From Candidatus Uhrbacteria bacterium (GTDB lineage Bacteria > Patescibacteriota > Patescibacteriia > UBA9934 > UBA11717), in the NCBI GenBank assembly GCA_003509895.1, contig DOMJ01000039.1, positions 1,106 to 10,648 on the forward strand: a stretch of DNA of 9,543 bases. Direction: 5' to 3'. Shown in pieces: positions 1 through 4,676 of this stretch (the first letter of the stretch is position 1; every line of letters begins with the position of its first letter). The notes under the pieces are model-generated. The model did not search any database. It was not told where the DNA came from and saw nothing but the letters and a program-made list of their open reading frames with translations. The position numbers were made by a program, and so were the translations under genes.

Positions 1-827
1 AGGATGATGTGGAACCGTTTGTTCATTTGGGCGCACACGAGCGGGAGTGGTCACCCCTTGTTGGCAAGGGTGCGGCGAGCGATCAGGCTGTTTGTTATGG
101 ATACGCTACAAAAGCGACGCGCGAGATGCTCCCACCCTCACTGGTTTATGCAAATGCTCTTGCGCGGAAAATTGATGAGGCACGGCAGCACGATGTACAC
201 ATGAAGTGGTTACGACCGGACGGCCGTGTGCTTGTGGCAATGAACGGCAGAGAGGTTTCTCATGTTTCTATTTTTGCGCAACACGATGCCCAGGTAAAAG
301 TGCAGGAGATCCACGGAGGGATTTTGGAACGGATTATTCGGCCGGTGATTGGATCGGTAGAAAAGGTAAAACTGTTTGTAAATCCCGCGGGCCCGTTTAC
401 CCAAGGTGGACTTGGATGTGCCACGGGACAATCGGGACGCAGAGTTGGTGCGGATTTATACGGAGGGCTTGTACCTCAAGGGAATATTTCCTTATGCGGA
501 AAAGATCCACGTCATCCGGCGCGTGCGGGGAGTTATCTGGCGCGGTTTATTGCCAAGTCGCTTGTACAACAGGGAAAAGCATCGCAAGCATTGGTCAAAA
601 TTGTGTACACCGTAGGTCGTGTTGATCCAATTATTGTAGAGGCAACGGGGGACAATGGAGAGGACTTAAGTGAATATGTAAAAGAACAATTTCAATTCTC
701 TATTGAGTCTATTGTAGAACGATTTGGTCTTAGCAAGCCGCTGTATCGTGGACTGTCCAGTTACGGACAGGTTGGACGACCGGAGTTACCGTGGGAAAAC
801 GTGCAAAAAACAAACAGCTCCGATTAA
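1..827 (+). CDS. metK: S-adenosylmethionine synthetase (MetK-like), 5' truncated by window edge
   Basis: Partial gene, read in frame from base 3 and open at the window edge; the stop is TAA at 825-827. The family makes S-adenosylmethionine from ATP and methionine in the cytosol. Counting from the GTG codon at 9 as residue 1, MetK signatures are GAASDQ (21-26, the family GAGDQG loop), GYAT (31-34), KWLRPD (66-71), NPAGPF (125-130), DLYGG (149-153), GKDP (164-167) and the C-terminal YGQVGRPELPWE (252-263). The middle and C-terminal domains are present; the N-terminal ATP-binding HPDK region lies outside. It is odd that several residues known to matter in E. coli MetK look replaced: K165 by R73, D238 by A138, K245 by R145, K269 by H169 and D271 by A171. 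D118, R244 and K265 have counterparts (D25, R144, K165). The homology is clear. Full activity is less certain. Confidence 0.87.
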   Translation, partial: DDVEPFVHLGAHEREWSPLVGKGAASDQAVCYGYATKATREMLPPSLVYANALARKIDEARQHDVHMKWLRPDGRVLVAMNGREVSHVSIFAQHDAQVKVQEIHGGILERIIRPVIGSVEKVKLFVNPAGPFTQGGLGCATGQSGRRVGADLYGGLVPQGNISLCGKDPRHPARAGSYLARFIAKSLVQQGKASQALVKIVYTVGRVDPIIVEATGDNGEDLSEYVKEQFQFSIESIVERFGLSKPLYRGLSSYGQVGRPELPWENVQKTNSSD

Positions 828-843
828 GGGGCTGTTTTATTTT
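807..843 (+). terminator. Bidirectional intrinsic terminator at convergent gene ends
   Basis: The arms at 813-821 (AACAGCTCC) and 828-836 (GGGGCTGTT) form a 9-bp stem with one G-U pair around the loop GATTAA. On the plus strand it is followed by TTTTATTTTG. On the minus strand the same hairpin is followed by TGTTTTTTG, so it can end both metK and the convergent gene at 837-1148. The metK stop codon lies in the loop, and the other gene's stop sits at the stem base. Confidence 0.85.
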
Positions 844-1148
844 GTAAATGCTGTTGGGTGAAAGGAGGTGATCGTGGATTTTATGGTGCGGATTTGATGG
901 TCTCGATTTTCAAATTTGCGATCCACGGCGTCAATGATCTCATATTTTGCAGAAGCGACGTCTATCTTCCATGCTGTTCTAAGTTCTTTGCTTAAATCTT
1001 CCTTTAACTCCTGCAGGTCCACTTTTGTGGCCATGTGTTCTTTAATAAACTCAAAGGATTCTTTGAACGTTTGTTCCAGGAAGGTGAGTCGGTGATCCAC
1101 ATCATTCATGCGGTTTTCAATGCGATGGTTGATACGTGCTTGGTTCAT
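837..1148 (-). CDS. Small charged coiled-coil protein of unknown function
   Basis: Predicted 103-residue soluble protein with no signal peptide or membrane segment. Nearly the whole length (about 5-90) looks helical and highly charged, with heptad-like spacing in DVDHRLTFLEQTF (16-28) and DLQELKEDLSKEL (44-56), suggesting a coiled coil that may oligomerise. The sequence MATKVDLQELK resembles repeated helices in many small bacterial and phage coiled-coil proteins, but no family is recognised. The start is placed at 1148, not at an upstream in-frame codon, because a TATAAT box at 1155-1160 (minus strand) ends 6 nt before this ATG. The transcript would therefore begin at or next to the ATG, and there is no Shine-Dalgarno. 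Codon use resembles metK rather than the GC-rich gene upstream. Confidence 0.7.
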   Translation of the reverse strand: MNQARINHRIENRMNDVDHRLTFLEQTFKESFEFIKEHMATKVDLQELKEDLSKELRTAWKIDVASAKYEIIDAVDRKFENRDHQIRTIKSTITSFHPTAFTK

Positions 1149-1154
1149 AGTTCC

Positions 1155-1186
1155 ATTATAACAAAGGTTATTTTGTAACCTGTCAA
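1155..1186 (-). promoter_or_regulatory. Extended -10 promoter of the coiled-coil gene, with inverted repeat in the spacer
   Basis: On the minus strand TTGACA (1181-1186) is followed after 20 nt by TATAAT (1155-1160), itself preceded by TG one base upstream (extended -10). The hexamer lies 6 nt from the ATG at 1148, predicting a leaderless mRNA. Between the two boxes lies the inverted repeat AGGTTA-TTTTG-TAACCT (1165-1181), which could be an operator. The 20-nt spacer is longer than the usual 17, so the extended -10 may be the main determinant. Confidence 0.68.
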
Positions 1187-1204
1187 GCGGTGATTGTGTA
1201 TAAA

Positions 1205-1256
1205 CGTCAAAGCCCCCGAGTCGAGATGTCCAGGGGACTTTGACTTGGGGGCTGAA
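1205..1256 (-). terminator. Intrinsic terminator of the GC-rich gene at 1265-1816
   Basis: The arms at 1211-1222 (AGCCCCCGAGTC) and 1242-1253 (GACTTGGGGGCT) pair over 12 positions with one C-A mismatch in the minus-strand RNA. A small GTCC/GGAC helix lies inside. On the minus strand the stem is followed by TTTGACGTTTA. It lies 9 nt beyond the stop of the upstream gene and just before the next minus-strand promoter. The U tract is interrupted. Confidence 0.65.
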
Positions 1257-1264
1257 GGAGAAGA

Positions 1265-1816
1265 TCAGGCGTACCACCCGAGCCACTTCTGGTAGAAGTG
1301 GGGAGGGTAGACGCCGTGCGCGTCGTCGAGCCGGTAGGTGAAGACCGGCTCCTTGAGGAGGGTGATCTTCACCCCCCTCGTGGACGAGAGGAACCGGAAT
1401 CTGCACTGGTTCTTCCCGAACCAGGTCGTTACGTACGCCGTATGCCGGCCGTCGATGATGGTTGAAGATGAAGACACCCGGCCGTAGTAGTCGAACCCGC
1501 TGTCACGCCCGCAGAGGGCGCGGAACAGCGGGCGGGTCCACTGCGGCACCACCAGCTTGAACCCGACGAGCGTGGTGAACGCCACGTCGGCCTGGAGCTG
1601 GAAGGTGTTCATGCCGGGCTTCCTCCCGGCACGATCCTTCTGGCCGTGGAGCGAGGTCATGGCCTCGATCCAGAAGTCGCAGGCCATGTTTCCGGCATCT
1701 CGCCGGAAATCGTCCATGAACATGAACTTCTTCCGCATCTCGTTGGCGATCCAGATCGCCAGGCTCCAGCCCATGATGTTGCCCACTACCAGGAAGGGAA
1801 CGAGGAACTGCTCCAT
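1265..1816 (-). CDS. Protein of unknown function with N-terminal membrane segment, GC-rich codon use
   Basis: Predicted 183-residue protein; no family is recognised. Residues 3-25 form a hydrophobic stretch followed by the basic RKK (28-30), consistent with a signal anchor. The remainder is mixed alpha/beta with aromatic-rich patches, such as DSGFDYYGRVSSSS (105-118), TTWFGKNQCRFRF (130-142) and the tail HFYQKWLGWYA (173-183). The ATG at 1816 is preferred because the promoter at 1871-1899 puts the transcript start near 1864, downstream of the more distant in-frame start, and a GGAGAGAG tract lies upstream, though spaced further than usual. A CGCC/GGCG hairpin (1833-1846) precedes that tract. 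Codons end mostly in C or G, unlike the flanking metK and coiled-coil genes, which hints at transfer or a different expression class. It has its own promoter and terminator, so it is a one-gene unit. Confidence 0.72.
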   Translation of the reverse strand: MEQFLVPFLVVGNIMGWSLAIWIANEMRKKFMFMDDFRRDAGNMACDFWIEAMTSLHGQKDRAGRKPGMNTFQLQADVAFTTLVGFKLVVPQWTRPLFRALCGRDSGFDYYGRVSSSSTIIDGRHTAYVTTWFGKNQCRFRFLSSTRGVKITLLKEPVFTYRLDDAHGVYPPHFYQKWLGWYA

Positions 1817-1870
1817 TTTGCACGTCTCTCTCCGCCGTTTTAGGCGAAATAGGGGTTTGCGAACTCGCTT

Positions 1871-1899
1871 CTTATACCACAAAAAGACCCTTTTGTCAA
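1871..1899 (-). promoter_or_regulatory. Sigma-70-type promoter of the gene at 1265-1816
   Basis: On the minus strand TTGACA (1894-1899), a 17-nt spacer and TATAAG (1871-1876), with TG one base before the -10. The predicted start is near 1864, giving a leader of about 48 nt. The -35 lies inside the palindrome CCCTT-TTGTC-AAGGG (1888-1902), a possible operator. Confidence 0.78.
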
Positions 1900-1914
1900 G
1901 GGTTGGTGACAGGA

Positions 1915-1946
1915 TTGACAAAGAATCTTTGATGTGGTCTTATAGA
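1915..1946 (+). promoter_or_regulatory. Divergent plus-strand promoter for the structured leader and GNAT gene
   Basis: TTGACA at 1915-1920 can be paired with TCTTAT (1938-1943, 17-nt spacer) or TATAGA (1941-1946, 20-nt spacer). The second choice ends 6 nt before the ATG at 1953, the same geometry as other starts in the window. The -35 overlaps the palindrome CAAAG-AAT-CTTTG (1919-1931). Together with the minus-strand -35 it forms the inverted repeat TTTGTCAA (1892-1899) / TTGACAAA (1915-1922). No other convincing promoter lies before the gene at 2112. Confidence 0.6.
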
Positions 1947-1952
1947 GGTGTT

Positions 1953-2021
1953 ATGAACAATACGTACACACAACACGTGCTTATCTGCGCCAAGCAGATG
2001 AATGGCGCTCCAAGCGGCTAG
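1953..2021 (+). CDS. Possible 22-residue leader peptide upstream of the GNAT gene
   Basis: Short open frame from ATG at 1953 to TAG at 2019-2021, reading MNNTYTQHVLICAKQMNGAPSG. It starts 6 nt after a possible -10 hexamer, so it could be translated from a leaderless transcript. It ends one base before the right arm of the closing stem of the RNA fold at 1969-2029. A ribosome on this frame would disrupt that fold, which is the arrangement of a leader peptide in an attenuator. No run of one amino acid stands out as a sensor. It may equally be a chance frame in a non-coding leader. Confidence 0.3.
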   Translation: MNNTYTQHVLICAKQMNGAPSG

Positions 2022-2031
2022 GTGTTGTGAT
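1967..2031 (+). ncRNA. Candidate structured cis-regulatory RNA (three-way junction)
   Basis: The closing stem P1 is CACAACAC (1969-1976) with GTGTTGTG (2022-2029), 8 perfect pairs. Inside, P2 is TTATCTGC (1981-1988) with GCAGATGA (1994-2001), loop GCCAA. P3 is CGCT (2006-2009) with AGCG (2013-2016), loop CCA. An alternative pairing, GCGCC (1987-1991) with GGCGC (2004-2008), would compete with P2 and P3. A terminator hairpin follows at 2054-2085. I do not recognise a known riboswitch family. The fold was derived by eye from complementarity and needs covariation support. Confidence 0.45.
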
Positions 2032-2053
2032 CGACTAGATAGATGCAGTCAGC

Positions 2054-2092
2054 ACACCCTTGCCGTAATTGGACGGTAGGGGTGTTTTGATT
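2054..2092 (+). terminator. Terminator-like hairpin (attenuator) before the GNAT gene
   Basis: The arms at 2054-2066 and 2073-2085 (ACGGTAGGGGTGT) form 13 continuous pairs, two of them G-U, around the loop AATTGG, followed by TTTTGATT. It lies between the promoter at 1915-1946 and the coding region at 2112, so transcription of that gene would need read-through. The ACACC at 2054-2058 can pair instead with GGTGT at 2021-2025, aided by GACT (2033-2036) and AGTC (2047-2050), giving an antiterminator. Confidence 0.65.
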
Positions 2093-2111
2093 GGCGACCA
2101 GGAGATAATAT

Positions 2112-2669
2112 ATGGAACCGCAAAAGCCCGTCGTCTTTTTACAAGGAGTCCGTCTGTATTTGCGTCCGTTGGAGGTGGAAGACGCGCCGTGCGCCACTCG
2201 GTGGATCAATGACCCCGACACACGTCGATTCCTCGGTAACTACCAGCCGTTAAACCTTGCGAGTGAACGTGCGTGGATCGAGGGAATGTACACGAGCAAG
2301 ACCGATGTGATCCTTGCGATCGTATTGATGGATGGACATCGGTACATTGGGAACATTGGTCTCCACCACATCGATCACCTCAATCAAACGGCAGAAACAG
2401 GCATGTTGATTGGGGAGGCGGACTGCCGTGGTTGCGGCTACGGACCAGAGGCCAAGGAGTTGCTGCTCAGGCACGCGTTCCAGACCCTCAACTTGTGGAC
2501 GGTTCGATCAAACACCGTTGCAGGGAACGCGCGTTCCAATGGGTCGCTGCTCAAGAGTGGATACAAGGAGGTGGGCCGCATGCCGGATCGGTTTTTTCGA
2601 GAAGGGGAGTGGCAGGATGAGATTCAGTGGGTGATCACGCGCGCCATGTGGCAAGCACGTCAGCCCTGA
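2112..2669 (+). CDS. GNAT-family N-acetyltransferase (RimJ/RimL-like)
   Basis: Predicted 185-residue cytosolic enzyme of the Acetyltransf_3 branch of the GNAT superfamily, which moves an acetyl group from acetyl-CoA to an amine. Members modify ribosomal protein N-termini, antibiotics, polyamines or other small amines, and the substrate cannot be told here. Residues 12-24 (GVRLYLRPLEVED) are the usual first strand. GEADCRGCGYGPEAKELLL (101-119) is the acetyl-CoA-binding motif A, matching the family pattern G-x-G-Y/x-G-x-EA. NTVAGNARSNGSLLKSGYKEVGR (134-156) corresponds to the family N-x-x-S-x-x-x-x-x-K-x-G-F segment. The ATG at 2112 is supported by AGGAG at 2100-2104 with 7-nt spacing. The gene stands alone behind a terminator-like leader, suggesting attenuation control, and ends at a strong terminator. 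Its codons are richer in C-ending forms than those of metK or the nuclease gene. Confidence 0.88.
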   Translation: MEPQKPVVFLQGVRLYLRPLEVEDAPCATRWINDPDTRRFLGNYQPLNLASERAWIEGMYTSKTDVILAIVLMDGHRYIGNIGLHHIDHLNQTAETGMLIGEADCRGCGYGPEAKELLLRHAFQTLNLWTVRSNTVAGNARSNGSLLKSGYKEVGRMPDRFFREGEWQDEIQWVITRAMWQARQP

Positions 2670-2677
2670 GTCGATCA

Positions 2678-2714
2678 ACGTCGGAGCGTCCACTGGGCGC
2701 TCCGTTATTTTTTT
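2678..2714 (+). terminator. Intrinsic terminator of the GNAT gene
   Basis: GGAGCGTCC (2683-2691) pairs with GGGCGCTCC (2695-2703) over 9 bp with one G-U pair and loop ACT, extended by C2682-G2704. It is followed by TTATTTTTTT. Confidence 0.9.
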
Positions 2715-2727
2715 GCGCCGGCGCGCG

Positions 2728-2736
2728 TGATATACT
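2728..2736 (+). promoter_or_regulatory. Extended -10 promoter, leaderless start of the gene at 2743
   Basis: TG-A-TATACT (2728-2736) ends 6 nt before the ATG at 2743, so the transcript should start at the ATG. No good -35 is seen. In its place are the T tract of the preceding terminator and the perfect 10-bp palindrome GCGCCGGCGC (2715-2724). Confidence 0.65.
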
Positions 2737-2742
2737 GACGGC

Positions 2743-3516
2743 ATGTTACAACACAAACGTGGAAAACAATGGGTGGGTCCATTGCTCGTAGTTGTCTTTT
2801 TCTCGGCCGTTTTGTTGGCGGTGTTGTTTTTGGATGCACATCCGGAGTTTGATCGGGCGCAAGCGGACGATGGATTATTTTTGGTAGAGGGGAATGTTCC
2901 GTCTACTGTAGACATCCATGTTACAAAAGATCTCGCGGCGTCCACTCAATCATGGACGGCGGTTGCAAGTGGTGTGTATGTAGTGGAGCCGGACGGTATC
3001 CTATTGCCTGCGCCTGTAACGGTGCAACTGTTGTCCGCGGGGTATGAGGAAACGTCGGCGTATGCGATTGGGTTTTTTGATACGCAACAAAACGTCTGGG
3101 TTCCTGTAGACACCACCCGAGATGAGGAACGAGGCGTTTTTGAGGCGCGAACGAATCACTTTTCTCACTGGGCGCTTTTAAAAAAGCCAACGGTGAATAT
3201 GTATGACACGGATCGTGAGGCTCTTTTGGCGGACGTCTATGCTATGATGCCCGTGGGTACAACGGGGTACACGGTGGACATTGCCTATGCGACCGTTGAT
3301 GCGGATTTTGTGCTCTTGGAAGAGGAGGTAGACAGACGCGTGTGTTCTAAACCGGTGGCCGTGAGAGATAAACGCGTACAAACGGTGAGCGACAAATCCG
3401 TCAGTTTGCGTGTGGATGGTGTTGAGCGATCCGGCACAGTGCGCGCGGTGATCCACTGGGACATTGGATCTGGCTGTTCTACGCTGATTCGTCCACAGGC
3501 CATCCCGTCCATTTGA
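2743..3516 (+). CDS. Membrane-anchored extracellular protein with ZU5-like domain
   Basis: Predicted 257-residue protein. Residues 1-10 are basic, 11-30 form one hydrophobic segment, and the rest is predicted to lie outside the membrane. Residues about 76-146 follow a pattern I associate with ZU5-like domains of bacterial surface proteins: GVYVVEPDGILLPAPVTVQL, then AIGFFDTQQNVWVPV, then FEARTNHFSHWALL. Such domains are structural or adhesive rather than catalytic. The remainder (about 150-257) is unassigned; it holds Cys201 and Cys245, which could form a disulfide. No Shine-Dalgarno is present, and the ATG follows the -10 box by 6 nt, as expected for a leaderless mRNA. It is followed by two more envelope genes on the same strand, each with its own possible -10 box. 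The exact role is unknown. Confidence 0.77.
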   Translation: MLQHKRGKQWVGPLLVVVFFSAVLLAVLFLDAHPEFDRAQADDGLFLVEGNVPSTVDIHVTKDLAASTQSWTAVASGVYVVEPDGILLPAPVTVQLLSAGYEETSAYAIGFFDTQQNVWVPVDTTRDEERGVFEARTNHFSHWALLKKPTVNMYDTDREALLADVYAMMPVGTTGYTVDIAYATVDADFVLLEEEVDRRVCSKPVAVRDKRVQTVSDKSVSLRVDGVERSGTVRAVIHWDIGSGCSTLIRPQAIPSI

Positions 3517-3522
3517 TAGAAT
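3514..3522 (+). promoter_or_regulatory. Possible extended -10 promoter overlapping the stop codon at 3514
   Basis: TG-A-TAGAAT, in which the TGA is the stop codon of the preceding gene. A start near 3529 would give the next gene a leader of about 25 nt with no Shine-Dalgarno. The -35 region is not clear. Confidence 0.35.
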
Positions 3523-3553
3523 AGAGGAAGAAAATTTTTCAAAAATAAACTGT

Positions 3554-3751
3554 ATGAAAAAAAAGAGTACGTGCGCGTCTTGCAAGAATGGTTGTATGCG
3601 ATGTATGCCAAAGGGTCATGTAGAGTTGATGACCATGCTGCTTGTGGTTGTTTTTGGGCTGGTAACGGTGATGACGATTGCCAATTTTCGTATGCGTGCA
3701 CAACAAGAGATTATTGTGCAGCAAGCGCAGCAGATTGAATCGCTCAAGTAG
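3554..3751 (+). CDS. Tiny single-pass membrane protein with N-terminal Cys cluster
   Basis: Predicted 65-residue protein with no recognised family. The N-terminus has four cysteines in eleven residues, CASCKNGCMRC (7-17), spacing C-x2-C-x3-C-x2-C. That could hold one zinc ion or an iron-sulfur cluster. Residues about 24-43 are a hydrophobic membrane segment. The C-terminal 20 residues (FRMRAQQEIIVQQAQQIESLK region) are Gln-rich and look helical, possibly a short coiled coil. The basic, Cys-bearing N-terminus favours a cytoplasmic location for the cluster. It starts 37 nt after the preceding gene and may share its transcript or use the -10 box at 3514-3522. No Shine-Dalgarno is seen. It could be a regulator or assembly partner of a membrane complex, but nothing in the sequence proves that. 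Confidence 0.62.
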   Translation: MKKKSTCASCKNGCMRCMPKGHVELMTMLLVVVFGLVTVMTIANFRMRAQQEIIVQQAQQIESLK

Positions 3752-3801
3752 CGCCTGTTTATTTGTGATGAGAAACTGGTTCTAAAATACACGCTATCCG
3801 A

Positions 3802-3824
3802 CCCTTTGCCATTGAGGGATTTTT
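3802..3824 (+). terminator. Weak possible terminator after the Cys-cluster gene
   Basis: CCCTT (3802-3806) pairs with GAGGG (3814-3818) over 5 bp including one T-G pair, loop of 7 nt, followed by ATTTTT. The stem is short, so this is tentative. Its T tract runs into the -35 of the next promoter. Confidence 0.33.
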
Positions 3825-3851
3825 GACGTCCTGATTGTGGGTTGATACTAT
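3823..3851 (+). promoter_or_regulatory. Promoter of the lipoprotein cyclophilin gene
   Basis: TTGACG (3823-3828), a 17-nt spacer and TACTAT (3846-3851), with TG (3843-3844) one base before the -10. The predicted start near 3858 leaves only about 4 nt before the ATG at 3862, so the mRNA is nearly leaderless. Confidence 0.65.
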
Positions 3852-3861
3852 CGCGTAAGAA

Positions 3862-4614
3862 ATGAACATATTTATGAAACAATCCACATCATTATTCGCT
3901 TTTTTAGGGCTCTTTGTCTTGGTGGGAGCCGGGTGTAATCAAGTTCCTGTGGAGGAGCCGATCAACTTACAAGTAGAAACAACAGATATTCCTATGGAAC
4001 AACCTATTGCAGAACCGGTGGCGGGAGATGTATCTTTGTCCGATTTTACGGTTCCGCCAACCACGTTCCCCGGTATCCTTGTTGCGGAGGAGCGTCTAAA
4101 CAGAACGGTCGTTATTCATACGGAAAAGGGGGATATAACGGTAACCTTGTTTGGAGATGAGGCGCCTGCGGCCGTGAGTAACTTTTTGATCTTGGCCAAC
4201 ACCGGGTTTTACAATGGCGTGCGCTTTCATCGTGTGATTGAAGACTTTATGATCCAAACGGGAGACCCGCAGTCAAAAGAGAAGAGCTTGATTACTCGTT
4301 GGGGAACAGGCGGCCCGGGCTACCAATTTCCGGATGAGTTGGGACGCGGACATAACACCTACGAACCGGGAACGTTGGCCATGGCCAACTCCGGATCCAA
4401 TACCAACGGAAGTCAATTCTTTATTATGCATGGGGCAACACCGATTACAAATCTCTACACGATTTTTGGCCAGGTGACCGCGGGGTTGGATATTGTGAAT
4501 GCCATTGCTGCGGTAGAAACGAGTGGACCGCCAACAGATGCACCGCTTGTGGCTCCTGTGATTGCGTCCATTGAGGTCGTGCCTTTAGAGGTTCCGTCTG
4601 TTGAGGCTGAGTAG
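3862..4614 (+). CDS. Lipoprotein peptidyl-prolyl cis-trans isomerase (cyclophilin type)
   Basis: Predicted 250-residue cyclophilin exported as a lipoprotein, likely catalysing proline isomerisation in exported proteins outside the membrane. The signal peptide is residues 1-24 with a lipobox-like VGAGC; lipidation would be on Cys25. An acidic Pro-rich linker follows (26-75). The cyclophilin fold runs from about 80 to 240. VRFHRVIEDFMIQTGDP (120-136) carries the catalytic Arg124 and the pocket residues Phe129, Met130 and Gln132. MANSGSNTNGSQFFI (174-188) is the second family signature. The family WLDGKH-type segment is replaced by ITNLYTIFG (195-203), so the usual Trp and His of the pocket are absent. 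The first ATG at 3862 suits the nearly leaderless promoter; the ATG at 3874 would also give a good signal peptide. The gene ends at a strong terminator. Confidence 0.92.
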   Translation: MNIFMKQSTSLFAFLGLFVLVGAGCNQVPVEEPINLQVETTDIPMEQPIAEPVAGDVSLSDFTVPPTTFPGILVAEERLNRTVVIHTEKGDITVTLFGDEAPAAVSNFLILANTGFYNGVRFHRVIEDFMIQTGDPQSKEKSLITRWGTGGPGYQFPDELGRGHNTYEPGTLAMANSGSNTNGSQFFIMHGATPITNLYTIFGQVTAGLDIVNAIAAVETSGPPTDAPLVAPVIASIEVVPLEVPSVEAE

Positions 4615-4625
4615 AATCCTGTAAA

Positions 4626-4661
4626 AAATGAGCCCGGCCTCCAGTGGAGGTCGGGTTTTTA
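4626..4661 (+). terminator. Bidirectional intrinsic terminator between convergent genes
   Basis: CCCGGCCTCC (4633-4642) pairs with GGAGGTCGGG (4646-4655) over 10 bp with one G-U pair, loop AGT, followed by TTTTT. On the minus strand the hairpin is followed by CTCATTTTTTAC, so it also serves the kinase gene that converges from the right. Confidence 0.92.
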
Positions 4662-4676
4662 CGTTGCGTTTTTATC

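Noticed and set aside
1149..1406. In-frame N-terminal extension of the coiled-coil gene beyond the ATG at 1148
   Set aside because: The extension runs through its own promoter, the terminator at 1205-1256 and part of the 1265-1816 gene, and its low-complexity Arg/Pro content differs from the rest.
1501..1843. Long plus-strand and other-frame open frames opposite the gene at 1265-1816
   Set aside because: They are frame shadows of a GC-rich gene: no promoter or ribosome site, and compositionally skewed translations.
1901..1910. GGTTGGTGAC shared between 1901-1910 and 5664-5673 near two promoters
   Set aside because: A shared 10-mer is expected several times by chance in a window of this length, and its position relative to the promoters differs.
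1817..1921. Longer start for the gene at 1265-1816
   Set aside because: The extra 35 residues read through the -10 and -35 boxes at 1871-1899, upstream of the predicted transcript start, and are basic and unlike the rest of the protein.
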